This document shows positions 17,529-25,892 of a stretch of DNA of 64,000 nt, in pieces. Both the position numbers and the translations under genes were made by a program. The notes under the pieces are model-generated. The model saw only the letters and a program-made list of their open reading frames with translations. It made no database searches and was not told the DNA's origin. Each line of letters begins with the position of its first letter. The stretch's first letter is position 1. Source of the stretch: an uncultured Paracoccaceae bacterium (GTDB lineage Bacteria > Pseudomonadota > Alphaproteobacteria > Rhodobacterales > Rhodobacteraceae); the NCBI GenBank assembly GCA_937138255.1, contig CAKZOU010000046.1, positions 18,616-82,615 of the forward strand. The letters run 5' to 3'.

Positions 17529-17592
17529 CCTGCCCTTGCCTGTCGGGTGTTTGCCTGTCTTGTTATCCCCGAAACGGGTGGAGGTCCAAGAT

Positions 17593-18231
17593 ATGTCTCA
17601 AGAGCTGCTTTTGGGTGCCTCTGCCGTATTGGCGCTGATCTATCTCCTGTTCATGACCAGAAGCGAGCCCACCTTGCTCCGCTCGGCTGTCAAAACCGGC
17701 TCAATTGCTCTTTTGGCTGTGGTGGCGCTGCCCATTCCGCTTCTGGCGCTGGCGCTGGGCGTCAGTGCACTGGGTGATCTGGCGCTTTCGCGGAATGGCG
17801 AAAGGGCGTTCCTTGCAGGGATCGGCGCATTCGCCTTGGCGCATCTCGCCTATTTGACCGTGTTTCTGTCTCTCGAAGGCGAAGCCACGCCAGCGGTAGG
17901 CTGGCAAGTGGCCGCAGGCATCGTGATCGCCTGTTTTTCCTCGGCAATGGCTTGGCTTCTGTGGTCGAGAGCCGGGTCGCTCCGTTGGCCCGTCCTTGGC
18001 TATGTGGGCATCATCGCTGTCATGGCGATCAGCTCCCTTCTTGTGCCAGCGCCTTATGCCCGCCCGGTTATCGCCGCTGCCTTCTTTTTCGTTTTGTCCG
18101 ACAGCCTGATCGCGACCGAGCGCTTCTTGATCGCAGCGGCCCCGGCACCGCGCTGGCTACCGCCCGCGATCTGGCTGACCTACTGGCTGGCCCAGTTCTT
18201 CTTTTGCGTCGGAATCGCTCAAATCCTCTAG
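17593..18231 (+). CDS. YhhN/TMEM86 family lysoplasmalogenase-like membrane protein
   Basis: Predicted eight-helix membrane protein, 212 residues, matching the YhhN family (TMEM86B-type lysoplasmalogenases). Conserved acidic positions are in GVSALGDLALS and in VLSDSLIATERF, and the C-terminal helix ends in WLTYWLAQFFFCVGI. The ATG at 17593 is preceded by GGAGG, preferred over the ORF opening at 17506, which would overlap the divergent AlkB-like gene. Enzymatic activity is family knowledge and not demonstrated for close bacterial relatives in this order. Confidence 0.85.
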   Translation: MSQELLLGASAVLALIYLLFMTRSEPTLLRSAVKTGSIALLAVVALPIPLLALALGVSALGDLALSRNGERAFLAGIGAFALAHLAYLTVFLSLEGEATPAVGWQVAAGIVIACFSSAMAWLLWSRAGSLRWPVLGYVGIIAVMAISSLLVPAPYARPVIAAAFFFVLSDSLIATERFLIAAAPAPRWLPPAIWLTYWLAQFFFCVGIAQIL

Positions 18232-18304
18232 GTCGTTGTCGGTCTTTCAAATTCCGGCTGATGGCATTAGGTGGGAGGTAACAACGCCTGAGGGGCCTTT
18301 CGGA

Positions 18305-19504
18305 ATGTCGTTCTTCAAGAAGCTCAAAGACCGGATGTTCAAGTCCTCGTCCAAGATCGACGAGGGGCTTGAGGCGATTGTCGGTAAGGGGGAAGACGAG
18401 GAGGCCGCGGTCGATCAGACCGAGCACGAGCCCGAACCCTTGCCCGAGGTCGAGCCCGAGCCTCTGCCTGAGATCGAACCTGAGCCCGAGCCGGAAATCG
18501 AACCCGAGGCCGAGCCTGAAATTCCGTTCGAGCCGGACTACGAGCCGGAGCCGTCGCCGGTCGAGATTCCGACGATGGTGGCCCCTGTCTTACCTGTCGC
18601 AGATCCCGCGCCCACCAAGGAAAAGCCGGGCTTCTTCGGTCGCCTTGTCGGCCGCACCGCCCCCGCCGCGCCGCGCCGAACGCTCGACGACGAGATGCTC
18701 GAACAGCTCGAAGAGCTGTTGATCACCGCCGACATGGGCGTTGATACCGCTCTGCGGGTGACGGCCAACATGGCCGAAGGGCGGCTGGGAAAGAAGCTCT
18801 CGGTTGACGAGATCAAGGGCCTTCTGGCCGCCGAAGTGACCCGGATCATGGAGCCGGTCGCCCGGCCCTTGCCGCTTTATCCGTCCAAGCCTCAGGTCGT
18901 GCTTGTGGTCGGCGTCAACGGCTCGGGCAAGACCACGACCATCGGCAAACTCGCGAGCCAGTTCCGCGCCGCGGGCAAGAAGGTCGTGATCGCGGCCGGC
19001 GACACGTTCCGCGCCGCCGCGGTCGAGCAGCTTCAGGTTTGGGGCGATCGGGCGGGCGTTCCGGTTCTGACCGCGCCCGAAGGCTCAGATCCGGCAAGCC
19101 TCGCCTTCGACGCGATGGAACGCGCGGCCAAGGATGGGGCCGACCTTCTGATGATCGACACCGCGGGCAGGTTGCAAAACCGTCAGGACCTGATGGAAGA
19201 GCTCTCCAAGATCGTCCGCGTGATCCGCAAGAAAGATCCATCCGCCCCGCACAACACGCTTCTGGTTCTGGATGCGACCACTGGGCAGAACGCCTTGAGC
19301 CAGGTCGAAACGTTCCAGAAGCTGGCCGATGTGTCGGGCCTTGTGATGACCAAGCTCGACGGCACCGCCAAGGGCGGCGTCCTCGTCGCGCTGGCCGACA
19401 AGTTCGGCTTGCCGATCCACGCCATCGGCGTGGGCGAGCAGATCGACGATCTTGCCCCCTTCGATCCCGAGGATTTCGCCCGCGCCCTCGTCGGCCTCGC
19501 CTAG
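18305..19504 (+). CDS. ftsY: Signal recognition particle receptor FtsY
   Basis: SRP receptor GTPase that docks SRP-ribosome complexes at the membrane, 399 residues. An N-terminal amphipathic stretch MSFFKKLKDRMF is followed by a strongly acidic Pro/Glu repeat region (about 42-85) typical of the A domain, and then the NG domain: GVNGSGKTTTIGKLA (about 202), DTFRAAAVEQL, DTAGRLQNR (about 283) and TKLDGTAKGG (about 348). I start at 18305 because MSFFKKLK is the usual FtsY opening; the frame is open to 18236. A DMT transporter gene follows 12 bases later. Confidence 0.96.
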   Translation: MSFFKKLKDRMFKSSSKIDEGLEAIVGKGEDEEAAVDQTEHEPEPLPEVEPEPLPEIEPEPEPEIEPEAEPEIPFEPDYEPEPSPVEIPTMVAPVLPVADPAPTKEKPGFFGRLVGRTAPAAPRRTLDDEMLEQLEELLITADMGVDTALRVTANMAEGRLGKKLSVDEIKGLLAAEVTRIMEPVARPLPLYPSKPQVVLVVGVNGSGKTTTIGKLASQFRAAGKKVVIAAGDTFRAAAVEQLQVWGDRAGVPVLTAPEGSDPASLAFDAMERAAKDGADLLMIDTAGRLQNRQDLMEELSKIVRVIRKKDPSAPHNTLLVLDATTGQNALSQVETFQKLADVSGLVMTKLDGTAKGGVLVALADKFGLPIHAIGVGEQIDDLAPFDPEDFARALVGLA

Positions 19505-19516
19505 GGCAGGCTGCGG

Positions 19517-20419
19517 GTGGGGGAATGGCTCGTCTCCATCGCCGGAACGCCCGAGGGCGCGCGGCTCGCGACGCTTCTCGCGCTTCTCTCGGCCGTGTGC
19601 CACGCGGCCTTTGGTGCGCTGCAGAAGGGCAGGCATGATCCCTTCCTGATCCGAGGGGCCATTGATGCGTGGCTGGTGGTGATCACGCTGCCGGTTGCCC
19701 TCTTCCTCGTCCCGTGGCCCACGCCGCAGACCTTCCTGATCCTTCTGGGCGCGGTCGTGATCCATTTCACTTACAAGGCCACCGTCGCCTTCGCCTATCA
19801 GCGGGCCGCCTATACGGTCGTCTATCCGGTGATCCGAGGCACCGGCCCCTTGGTTACGGTCTTTGGCGCGGCGCTGATCTTTCAGGAGCATTTCACCGCG
19901 ACCCAATGGGTGGGGGTGGCTTGCCTGTCGGGCGCTATGCTCTTGCTGGCGCTTCGAAATATTGGCGAGGAAACGATTGATCGGCGCGGCTTGGCGATGG
20001 GCCTTGTCTGGGCGCTTCTGGGCGGGCTCCTTGTCGCGGTCTATACGGTCTACGATGCCTACGGCATCCGCCAGTCGGCCAATCCCTTCACCTTCCTCGC
20101 GTGGTTCTTCGTCATCACTGCGCTCGATTTCCCGATCCTTGCCGCCTATCGCTATCGTCGCTACGGCAGCGACGGGCCGGTGCGTGATCTCGTCTGGAAG
20201 GGCCTTGCCGGTGCGCTTATCGCTTGGGTGAGTTTCGGCGGTGTGATGATGGCGACACGGCTCGACAAGGTGGGCGAGGCGGCTGTCCTGCGCGAAACAT
20301 CGCCGGTTTTCGCAGCACTCATCGGTTGGTTCATCTTGGGCGAGCGTGTGGGGCCGAGAAGGCTTGTCTTGATGGCGCTGATCGCCTTAGGTGCGATCAT
20401 CGTCGAAACCGGAGGTTAG
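19517..20419 (+). CDS. DMT superfamily transporter (EamA-like)
   Basis: Ten-helix drug/metabolite transporter of 300 residues with two EamA-type repeats; the second repeat closes with the typical REtSPVFAALIGWFILGERVGPRRL pattern (shortened here to ETSPVFAALIGWFILGE). It begins with GTG at 19517 shortly after ftsY and ends 1 base before the yciB ATG, so ftsY, this gene and yciB probably form one operon. The substrate cannot be predicted; export of small metabolites is the common family role. Confidence 0.85.
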   Translation: MGEWLVSIAGTPEGARLATLLALLSAVCHAAFGALQKGRHDPFLIRGAIDAWLVVITLPVALFLVPWPTPQTFLILLGAVVIHFTYKATVAFAYQRAAYTVVYPVIRGTGPLVTVFGAALIFQEHFTATQWVGVACLSGAMLLLALRNIGEETIDRRGLAMGLVWALLGGLLVAVYTVYDAYGIRQSANPFTFLAWFFVITALDFPILAAYRYRRYGSDGPVRDLVWKGLAGALIAWVSFGGVMMATRLDKVGEAAVLRETSPVFAALIGWFILGERVGPRRLVLMALIALGAIIVETGG

Positions 20420-20420
20420 A

Positions 20421-21062
20421 ATGAGCGAGAAGAAGATCAGCCCGGGCCTGAAATCGGCCCTCGATCTTGGCCCTGTGGTCCTGTTCTTTCTGGCCTTCTT
20501 CTTCCTGAAGGCCGACAGCTACACCATCGGCGGGCGGGAATACGGCAAGTTCATCGTCGTGACGGCGATGTTCATCCCCGTCCTTTTCGCCTCGATCGGC
20601 GCGCTTTGGTATCTGACCGGCAAGCTCAGCCGGATGCAGATCCTGACGATGATCCTCGTCCTGCTTTTCGGTGGCCTGTCGATCTGGTTCAACGACGAGC
20701 GCTTTTTCAAGATGAAGCCCACGGTGATCTATCTGATCTTTGCCGTTATGCTGGTGATCGGCCTCATGCGCGGCCAGTCCTACCTTGCCTATGTGATGGA
20801 AGACCTGATGCCGCTGGAAGAAAAGGGCTGGATGATCCTCACCCGCCGTTTTGCGATGTTTTTTGCTTTCCTCGCGGTCGCCAACGAATACGTCTGGCGC
20901 AATTTCGATACGGGCTCGTGGGTGACGTTCAAGACCTTTGGCCTGCCGATCCTGCTGTTTGTCTTCCTGATCGGGCAGTCGGGGCTTCTCATCACCTACG
21001 ACCCTCGCCATCGGACGGACGAGGACGAGGACGAGGACGAGGACAAGAAGGGCGATAGCTAG
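20421..21062 (+). CDS. yciB: Inner membrane septation protein YciB/IspZ
   Basis: Polytopic membrane protein of the YciB family, linked to cell envelope synthesis and septation, 213 residues. Family marks are KSALDLGPVVLFFLAFF at the N-terminus, the FGGLSIWFNDERFFKMKPTV block and WRNFDTGSWVTFKTFGLP. It is longer than E. coli YciB (179) because of a C-terminal acidic tail encoded by four tandem GAGGAC hexamers (21021-21044). The ATG at 20421 has GGAGG (20411-20415). Its stop shares the palindrome CTAG with the stop of the convergent GST gene. Confidence 0.92.
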   Translation: MSEKKISPGLKSALDLGPVVLFFLAFFFLKADSYTIGGREYGKFIVVTAMFIPVLFASIGALWYLTGKLSRMQILTMILVLLFGGLSIWFNDERFFKMKPTVIYLIFAVMLVIGLMRGQSYLAYVMEDLMPLEEKGWMILTRRFAMFFAFLAVANEYVWRNFDTGSWVTFKTFGLPILLFVFLIGQSGLLITYDPRHRTDEDEDEDEDKKGDS

Positions 21063-21781
21063 GGAACCTTGTGGGTTCCCGTCACGCCCATCAACTCTTC
21101 ACGATGCGCGATCTCGTCGGGATCTTCGCCGCGCCTGTGCGCCTCGATGAGCCGCCCCTTGCGGACGGCGGGGCGATGCCCGACCTCGACGAGCCAGCGG
21201 CGCATATTGTGCTTGTCGTGCATAGTCTGCCCCTGCCGCATCCATTGTGAGGCCCAGGGCCAGATGCACATATCGGCAATGGAATAGAAATCTCCCGCGA
21301 CATAGCGTGTGCGGCCGAGCTGTTCATCGAGCACCTTGTAGAGCCGCGCGACCTCTTTGGTGAACCGCTCGTTGGGATAGTCGTGAACCACCGGCGGATT
21401 GCGCCGCCCAAGCGCCCGCAGGAAATGATGGGTTTGTCCGGCGATGGGGCCGAGCCCGCTCATCTGCCACATCACCCACATATCGACCGAGACCCGATCC
21501 CGCTCGGTCGGGCCGTAGAACTGGCCAGTCTTGCGAGCGAGATATTGCAGGATCGCGCCGCTTTCGAAAACGGCGATGGGCGCACCGTCCGGCCCTTCGG
21601 GATCGACGATCATCGGGATCTTGGCATTGGGGGCCAGCGCCAGAAACTCTGGGTTGTTCTGTTCACCGTTGTCGATATCGACGAGCTTGACTGTGTAGGG
21701 CAGGCCCATTTCTTCGAGCGCGATCGAGACTTTCCAACCGTTTGGCGTGGTCCAATAATAAAGATCAATTGGCGCGGCCAT
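21059..21781 (-). CDS. Nu-class glutathione S-transferase (YfcG/YghU-like)
   Basis: Cytosolic GST of 240 residues with a thioredoxin-like N-terminal domain (YYWTTPNGWKVSIALEEMGL, then NAKIPMIVDPEG and the glutathione gamma-glutamyl site FESGAILQYLA) and an all-helical C-terminal domain with the AGDFYSIADMCIWPW block. The TPNGWK motif at the active site marks the nu class, whose members act as disulfide-bond oxidoreductases with glutathione. CAGGAGA precedes the ATG at 21781. It is divergent from metZ and shares its stop palindrome (CTAG) with yciB. Confidence 0.9.
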   Translation of the reverse strand: MAAPIDLYYWTTPNGWKVSIALEEMGLPYTVKLVDIDNGEQNNPEFLALAPNAKIPMIVDPEGPDGAPIAVFESGAILQYLARKTGQFYGPTERDRVSVDMWVMWQMSGLGPIAGQTHHFLRALGRRNPPVVHDYPNERFTKEVARLYKVLDEQLGRTRYVAGDFYSIADMCIWPWASQWMRQGQTMHDKHNMRRWLVEVGHRPAVRKGRLIEAHRRGEDPDEIAHREELMGVTGTHKVP

Positions 21782-21863
21782 GGCTGTCTCCTGAGTTGCT
21801 TTCTCTACCTTGGCGGATCGTTCCCAAATCACAAGAGCCAAACACCCACGATCCGGTGAGCAC

Positions 21864-21893
21864 CTTGACCTCGGGCCGGTGCAGGAGTATCCC
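21864..21893 (+). promoter_or_regulatory. Likely metZ promoter
   Basis: CTTGAC (21864-21869) and TATCCC (21888-21893) are separated by 18 bases. The start point predicted from them falls at about 21899, exactly where the SAM-II aptamer begins, which supports the assignment. Confidence 0.5.
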
Positions 21894-21896
21894 CTC

Positions 21897-21996
21897 CCCG
21901 TGGCGATTTGAACCGGATTGCGGGCCACGTTAAACATTCCGCTAAATAGGCAAACGGGCTTTCGCCCCGATACCTTGTCCGGTGTCGGGGTTTTTT
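21897..21996 (+). promoter_or_regulatory. SAM-II riboswitch with intrinsic terminator in front of metZ
   Basis: The aptamer spans about 21897-21950: CGTGG (21899-21903) pairs with CCACG (21925-21929); GATTTGAACCGGATTGCG lies between; and the conserved 3' part TTAAACATTCCGCTAAATAGG follows, which forms the pseudoknot in the SAM-II (metA) family. Then comes a terminator, CCCCGATACC (21965-21974) pairing with GGTGTCGGGG (21981-21990), followed by six T. A short alternative hairpin around GGGC/GCCC (21956-21967) would compete with the terminator's 5' arm. SAM binding is expected to reduce metZ expression by attenuation. Confidence 0.88.
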
Positions 21997-22015
21997 GTTG
22001 GCCGGAGGGGTCGAG

Positions 22016-23194
22016 ATGGACAAGTGGAAGAAACGCACCCGCGCCGTGCACGCCGGCATCCGCCGGAGCCAGTATAACGAGGTCAGCGAAGCGATCTTTC
22101 TGACCCAGGGCTTTGTCTATGACAGCGCCGAAGAGGCCGAGGCCCGTTTCGTCAAGGCCGGCGAGGACGAGTTCATCTATGCCCGCTATGGCAACCCGAC
22201 CGTGGCGATGTTCGAAGACCGGATCGCGAGCCTTGAGGGCGTCGAGGCCGGTTTCGCCACCGCCTCGGGCATGGCCGCCGTGAATGGCGCGCTGATGGCG
22301 CTGGTCAAGGCGGGCGATCACGTTGTCTCGTCGCGGGCGCTTTTCGGCTCGTGTCTCTACATCCTCGAGGATGTCTTGGGCCGGTTTGGCGTCGAGATCT
22401 CCCTCGTCGACGGGCGCGACCTCAATGCGTGGAAAGCCGCCGTCCGCCCCGACACCAAGCTGGTCTTTTGCGAGTCGGTCTCGAACCCGACCCTTGAAGT
22501 GATCGACCTTGGGGCCGTTGCCAACATTGCCCACGCGAACGGCGCGTTTCTGGTGGTCGACAACGTCTTCGCCACGCCGATCTTCTCCTATGCCGCCGAG
22601 GCGGGGGCCGATTTGATCGTCTATTCTTCGACCAAGCACATCGACGGGCAGGGGCGCTGCCTGGGCGGTGTGATCCTTGGAAAACGCGAATTGGTGCGCG
22701 GGCCGATCGAGGCCTATCTCAAGCACACCGGCGGGGCGATGAGCCCTTTCAACGCCTGGGTCATGCTCAAGTCGCTCGACACGATGGACCTTCGTGTTCG
22801 CGCCCAGTCGGCCACCGCCCAGACCCTCGCCGAAGAGATCGAAGGCCATGTGGCGGTTGGCCGCGTGATCTATCCGGGGCTCATGAGCCACCCCCAGCAC
22901 AAGCTGGCGATGGATCAGGCCGGCGACGGCGGCACGGTCATGGCGATTGATCTCAAGGGCGGCAAGGACGCGGCGTTCCGTTTCCTCAATGCCTTGGAAA
23001 TATTCACCATTTCCAACAATTTCGCCGACAGCAAATCCATTGTGACCCACCCGGCGACCACAACCCATCAGCGCCTGCCGCAGGCCCAGAAAGACCTGCT
23101 CGGCATCACGCCGGGCCTCATCCGCCTGTCTTGTGGCCTTGAAGATCCGGCCGATCTTCTGGCTGATGTTCTGCAGGCTTTGGCGCAGGTTTGA
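22016..23194 (+). CDS. metZ: O-succinylhomoserine sulfhydrylase
   Basis: PLP-dependent enzyme of the Cys/Met metabolism family, 392 residues, making homocysteine directly from O-succinylhomoserine and sulfide. The PLP lysine is in YSSTKHIDGQG (about 205), with the N-terminal YARYGNPTVAMFE and the late SIVTHPATTTHQRL motifs that fit MetZ. GGAGGGG precedes the ATG at 22016; the frame is open from 21995 but the riboswitch terminator lies there. The SAM-II element upstream supports a methionine pathway role. Distinguishing O-succinyl- from O-acetylhomoserine use rests on family resemblance. Confidence 0.94.
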   Translation: MDKWKKRTRAVHAGIRRSQYNEVSEAIFLTQGFVYDSAEEAEARFVKAGEDEFIYARYGNPTVAMFEDRIASLEGVEAGFATASGMAAVNGALMALVKAGDHVVSSRALFGSCLYILEDVLGRFGVEISLVDGRDLNAWKAAVRPDTKLVFCESVSNPTLEVIDLGAVANIAHANGAFLVVDNVFATPIFSYAAEAGADLIVYSSTKHIDGQGRCLGGVILGKRELVRGPIEAYLKHTGGAMSPFNAWVMLKSLDTMDLRVRAQSATAQTLAEEIEGHVAVGRVIYPGLMSHPQHKLAMDQAGDGGTVMAIDLKGGKDAAFRFLNALEIFTISNNFADSKSIVTHPATTTHQRLPQAQKDLLGITPGLIRLSCGLEDPADLLADVLQALAQV

Positions 23195-23294
23195 TCCAAT
23201 CGTCGGTTTTGGGCGTATTAATCTGTGAAATTTGGTAAACTGGCCCTGCGCGACCATATACCAAGCCTGACAGGACTTGCCCGTGGGGGGATCC

Positions 23295-24395
23295 ATGAAC
23301 ATCTCGATGAAAGATTTCGACCGAGAGCCTACTCGTGACGAAGCCGAAGAGGCGCTCGCCGTTCTGCGGCGTTGGGCGGGTGTGGCCTCGCCAGAAGAGG
23401 TTGCCACCCTCGATCCCTTGGTCTCGCGCTTGATCCCCGGTCAGGAGGTTTCGAACTATCCCGCGCTGGCCCGCGCCTATCCTGAGGATTTCGTCGCGGA
23501 CGAGGCCTATCGCGCCTCGATGCCCGATCTGCAAAATGGCCCTGCGAGCCTCATTCGCGGCGCAAAACGCCAGATCGAACACGTCGGCATCTCGAATTTC
23601 CGCCTGCCGGTCCGCTTTCATACCCGTGACAACGGCGATGTGACGCTCGAAACCTCGGTCACCGGCACGGTGAGCCTCGAGGCCGAGAAGAAGGGCATCA
23701 ATATGTCCCGGATCATGCGGTCGTTTTACAAACACGCCGAGGATACCTTTTCTTTCGACGTGATCGAGTGTGCCCTCTACGGCTACAAAGCCGATCTCGA
23801 CAGCTTTGACGCCCGCATCCAGATGCGCTTTTCCTTCCCGATGAAGGTGCAATCGCTGCGGTCGGGCCTTACGGGCTATCAATACTACGACATCGCGCTC
23901 GAGCTGGTTGAGACCAAGGGCGTGGCGAAGAAGATCATGCATCTCGACTATGTGTATTCCTCGACCTGCCCCTGTTCGCTCGAATTGTCCGAACACGCCC
24001 GCCAGTTCCGCGGCCAGCTTGCCACGCCGCATTCGCAGCGTTCGGTGGCGCGGATTTCTGTGGTGACTGAGCCGGGCCCGCGGCTGTGGTTCGAAGACCT
24101 GATCGACATGGCCCGCGCGGCTGTTCCGACCGAGACGCAAGTGATGGTCAAGCGCGAGGACGAGCAGGCATTCGCCGAGCTCAACGCAGCCAACCCGATC
24201 TTCGTCGAGGATGCGGCGCGGCTTTTCGCCGAGCAGCTCCAGAAAGATCCGCGTATCGGCGATTTTCGCGTGATTGCCAGCCATCAGGAAAGCCTGCACA
24301 GCCACGACGCGGTGAGCCTTCTGAGCGAGGGCGATACCTTCGCCAGCGAGAGCCTTGATCCCAAGCTTTTCAGCACGCTCTTTCACGTCGGCTGA
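23295..24395 (+). CDS. folE2: GTP cyclohydrolase FolE2 (type IB)
   Basis: Type IB GTP cyclohydrolase, 366 residues, producing 7,8-dihydroneopterin triphosphate from GTP at the start of folate (and queuosine) synthesis. Metal-site and catalytic landmarks are YSSTCPCSLELSEH (Cys at about 215-217), FSFDVIECALYGYK and HAEDTFSFD. FolE2 is the zinc-independent type that can use other metals and often substitutes for FolE when zinc is low; no Zur box is evident to me. The ATG at 23295 follows GGGGGG. Later folate genes folB and folP lie at 37-39 kb. Confidence 0.94.
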   Translation: MNISMKDFDREPTRDEAEEALAVLRRWAGVASPEEVATLDPLVSRLIPGQEVSNYPALARAYPEDFVADEAYRASMPDLQNGPASLIRGAKRQIEHVGISNFRLPVRFHTRDNGDVTLETSVTGTVSLEAEKKGINMSRIMRSFYKHAEDTFSFDVIECALYGYKADLDSFDARIQMRFSFPMKVQSLRSGLTGYQYYDIALELVETKGVAKKIMHLDYVYSSTCPCSLELSEHARQFRGQLATPHSQRSVARISVVTEPGPRLWFEDLIDMARAAVPTETQVMVKREDEQAFAELNAANPIFVEDAARLFAEQLQKDPRIGDFRVIASHQESLHSHDAVSLLSEGDTFASESLDPKLFSTLFHVG

Positions 24396-24443
24396 CGCCC
24401 CTCGGGCTTGACACTCTGACCCGCGCCAGCCAACCCTCCGGTC

Positions 24444-25892
24444 ATGCTGGATTTGCGCCCTGTCGGATATGTTATCGGCCTTCTGGTCGCCGTCTTGGGC
24501 GCGGCCATGGTCGGGCCTTTGCTGTTCGACCTTTATGAAGGCGACCCCGAGTGGAAGACCTTCCTGCAATCGAGCGTCATCACGACAACGATCGGCGCAA
24601 TCGTAGCGCTCGCTTGTGCCAATGGCGTCAGCGCGGGCCTGAATGTGCGCCTGTCGTTTCTTCTGACCACGCTCGTCTGGATCGCGCTGCCCGCTTTCGG
24701 GGCGCTCCCCTTCATTTTCGGTGAAACCGATCTCTCGATCGTCGACGCGATGTTCGAAGCCGTCTCGGGCATGACCACCACGGGCGCGACCGCTATCGCA
24801 GGGCTTGAGACCCATTCCTACGGCATCCTTCTCTGGCGCGGCATCCTGCAGTGGCTCGGCGGTCTCGGCATCGTCATCGTGGCGATGATCTTCCTGCCGG
24901 TGATGAAGGTCGGCGGGATGCAGTTCTTTCAGTCGGAAGGCTTCGATACTTTCGGCAAGGCGCTGCCGCGGGCGATGGACATCGCGAAGGGGCTTTTGAG
25001 CATCTACATCACCCTTACGGTGATCTGCGCCTTGGCCTATGTGCTGTCGGGGATGAACCCTCAGGACTCGATCGTTCACGCGTTCACGACCATCGCCACG
25101 GGCGGATATTCGACGACCGATGCCTCATTCGCCGCTTTCCCCGGCGCACCGCAATACGTTGCCGTGGCCTTCATGATCTTTGCCGGCATCCCCTTCGTCC
25201 GGTTCATTCAGCTGGTCCGCGGCGATGCCAGACCCATTTTCCGCGATATGCAGGTGCGAGCCTATGTGGTTTGGTCGAGCTATGCGGTTTTGCTGGTCGT
25301 TCTCTACCGCATCATAGAAGAAGGGACGTTTTCAGAAGAGCTGTTCCGCTCGAGCCTCTTCAACGTGGTGTCGATCTTTTCCGGGACCGGCTACGGCGAC
25401 GGAGACGTGCAATCCTGGGGGCCGTTCCCCTTTGCCATCCTATTCTGTGTCGGCACGATTGGCGCCTGTTCGGGCTCGACCGGTTGCGCGATCAAGGTCT
25501 TCCGGTTCCAGATCATGCTTAGGGCGCTCTTTGGCCAGATCAAGCGGATGTATAGCCCGAGCCGGGTCGTATCGGTCAAATTCGAAGGGCGCACGGTGAC
25601 GGATGAGGTCATGGCCTCGATCATGCTCCTCTTCACCGGGTTTATTCTGAGCTTCGGGATCATCGCTGTCCTTATGGGCATGACCGGGATCAGCTTTATG
25701 TCAGCCATCACTGGCGCCTGGACGGCGGTGTTCAATATCGGCCCCGTCTTTGGCTCGGAAGTTGGCCTCTCCGGAGCCGTCAATACTTTCCCCGATTCCG
25801 CCAAGTGGCTGATGATCTTCGGGATGCTTCTGGGGCGTCTCGAGATCGTCGCGGTATTCGTTCTCTTCCTTCCTCGCTTCTGGAGATCCTGA
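24444..25892 (+). CDS. trkH: TrkH family potassium uptake protein
   Basis: Membrane subunit of a Trk/Ktr-type K+ transporter, 482 residues, with four M1-P-M2 units. The selectivity-filter segments are seen as GMTTTGATAI, TTIATGGYSTT, FSGTGYGDGD and FNIGPVFGSE. The first filter carries Ala where Gly might be expected two residues on, as in many TrkH. No trkA regulatory gene adjoins it. Its stop is immediately followed by the ATG of the ThDP enzyme gene with no spacing (25892/25893), implying a shared transcript. Confidence 0.94.
   Translation: MLDLRPVGYVIGLLVAVLGAAMVGPLLFDLYEGDPEWKTFLQSSVITTTIGAIVALACANGVSAGLNVRLSFLLTTLVWIALPAFGALPFIFGETDLSIVDAMFEAVSGMTTTGATAIAGLETHSYGILLWRGILQWLGGLGIVIVAMIFLPVMKVGGMQFFQSEGFDTFGKALPRAMDIAKGLLSIYITLTVICALAYVLSGMNPQDSIVHAFTTIATGGYSTTDASFAAFPGAPQYVAVAFMIFAGIPFVRFIQLVRGDARPIFRDMQVRAYVVWSSYAVLLVVLYRIIEEGTFSEELFRSSLFNVVSIFSGTGYGDGDVQSWGPFPFAILFCVGTIGACSGSTGCAIKVFRFQIMLRALFGQIKRMYSPSRVVSVKFEGRTVTDEVMASIMLLFTGFILSFGIIAVLMGMTGISFMSAITGAWTAVFNIGPVFGSEVGLSGAVNTFPDSAKWLMIFGMLLGRLEIVAVFVLFLPRFWRS

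Noticed and set aside
21059..23407. Minus-strand frame of 782 codons through metZ
   Set aside because: Only the last 240 codons are the GST. The remainder is antisense to metZ and the riboswitch.
23118..25079. Minus-strand frame of 653 codons opposite folE2 and trkH
   Set aside because: Both plus-strand genes have complete family motifs; the antisense frame is a composition artefact.
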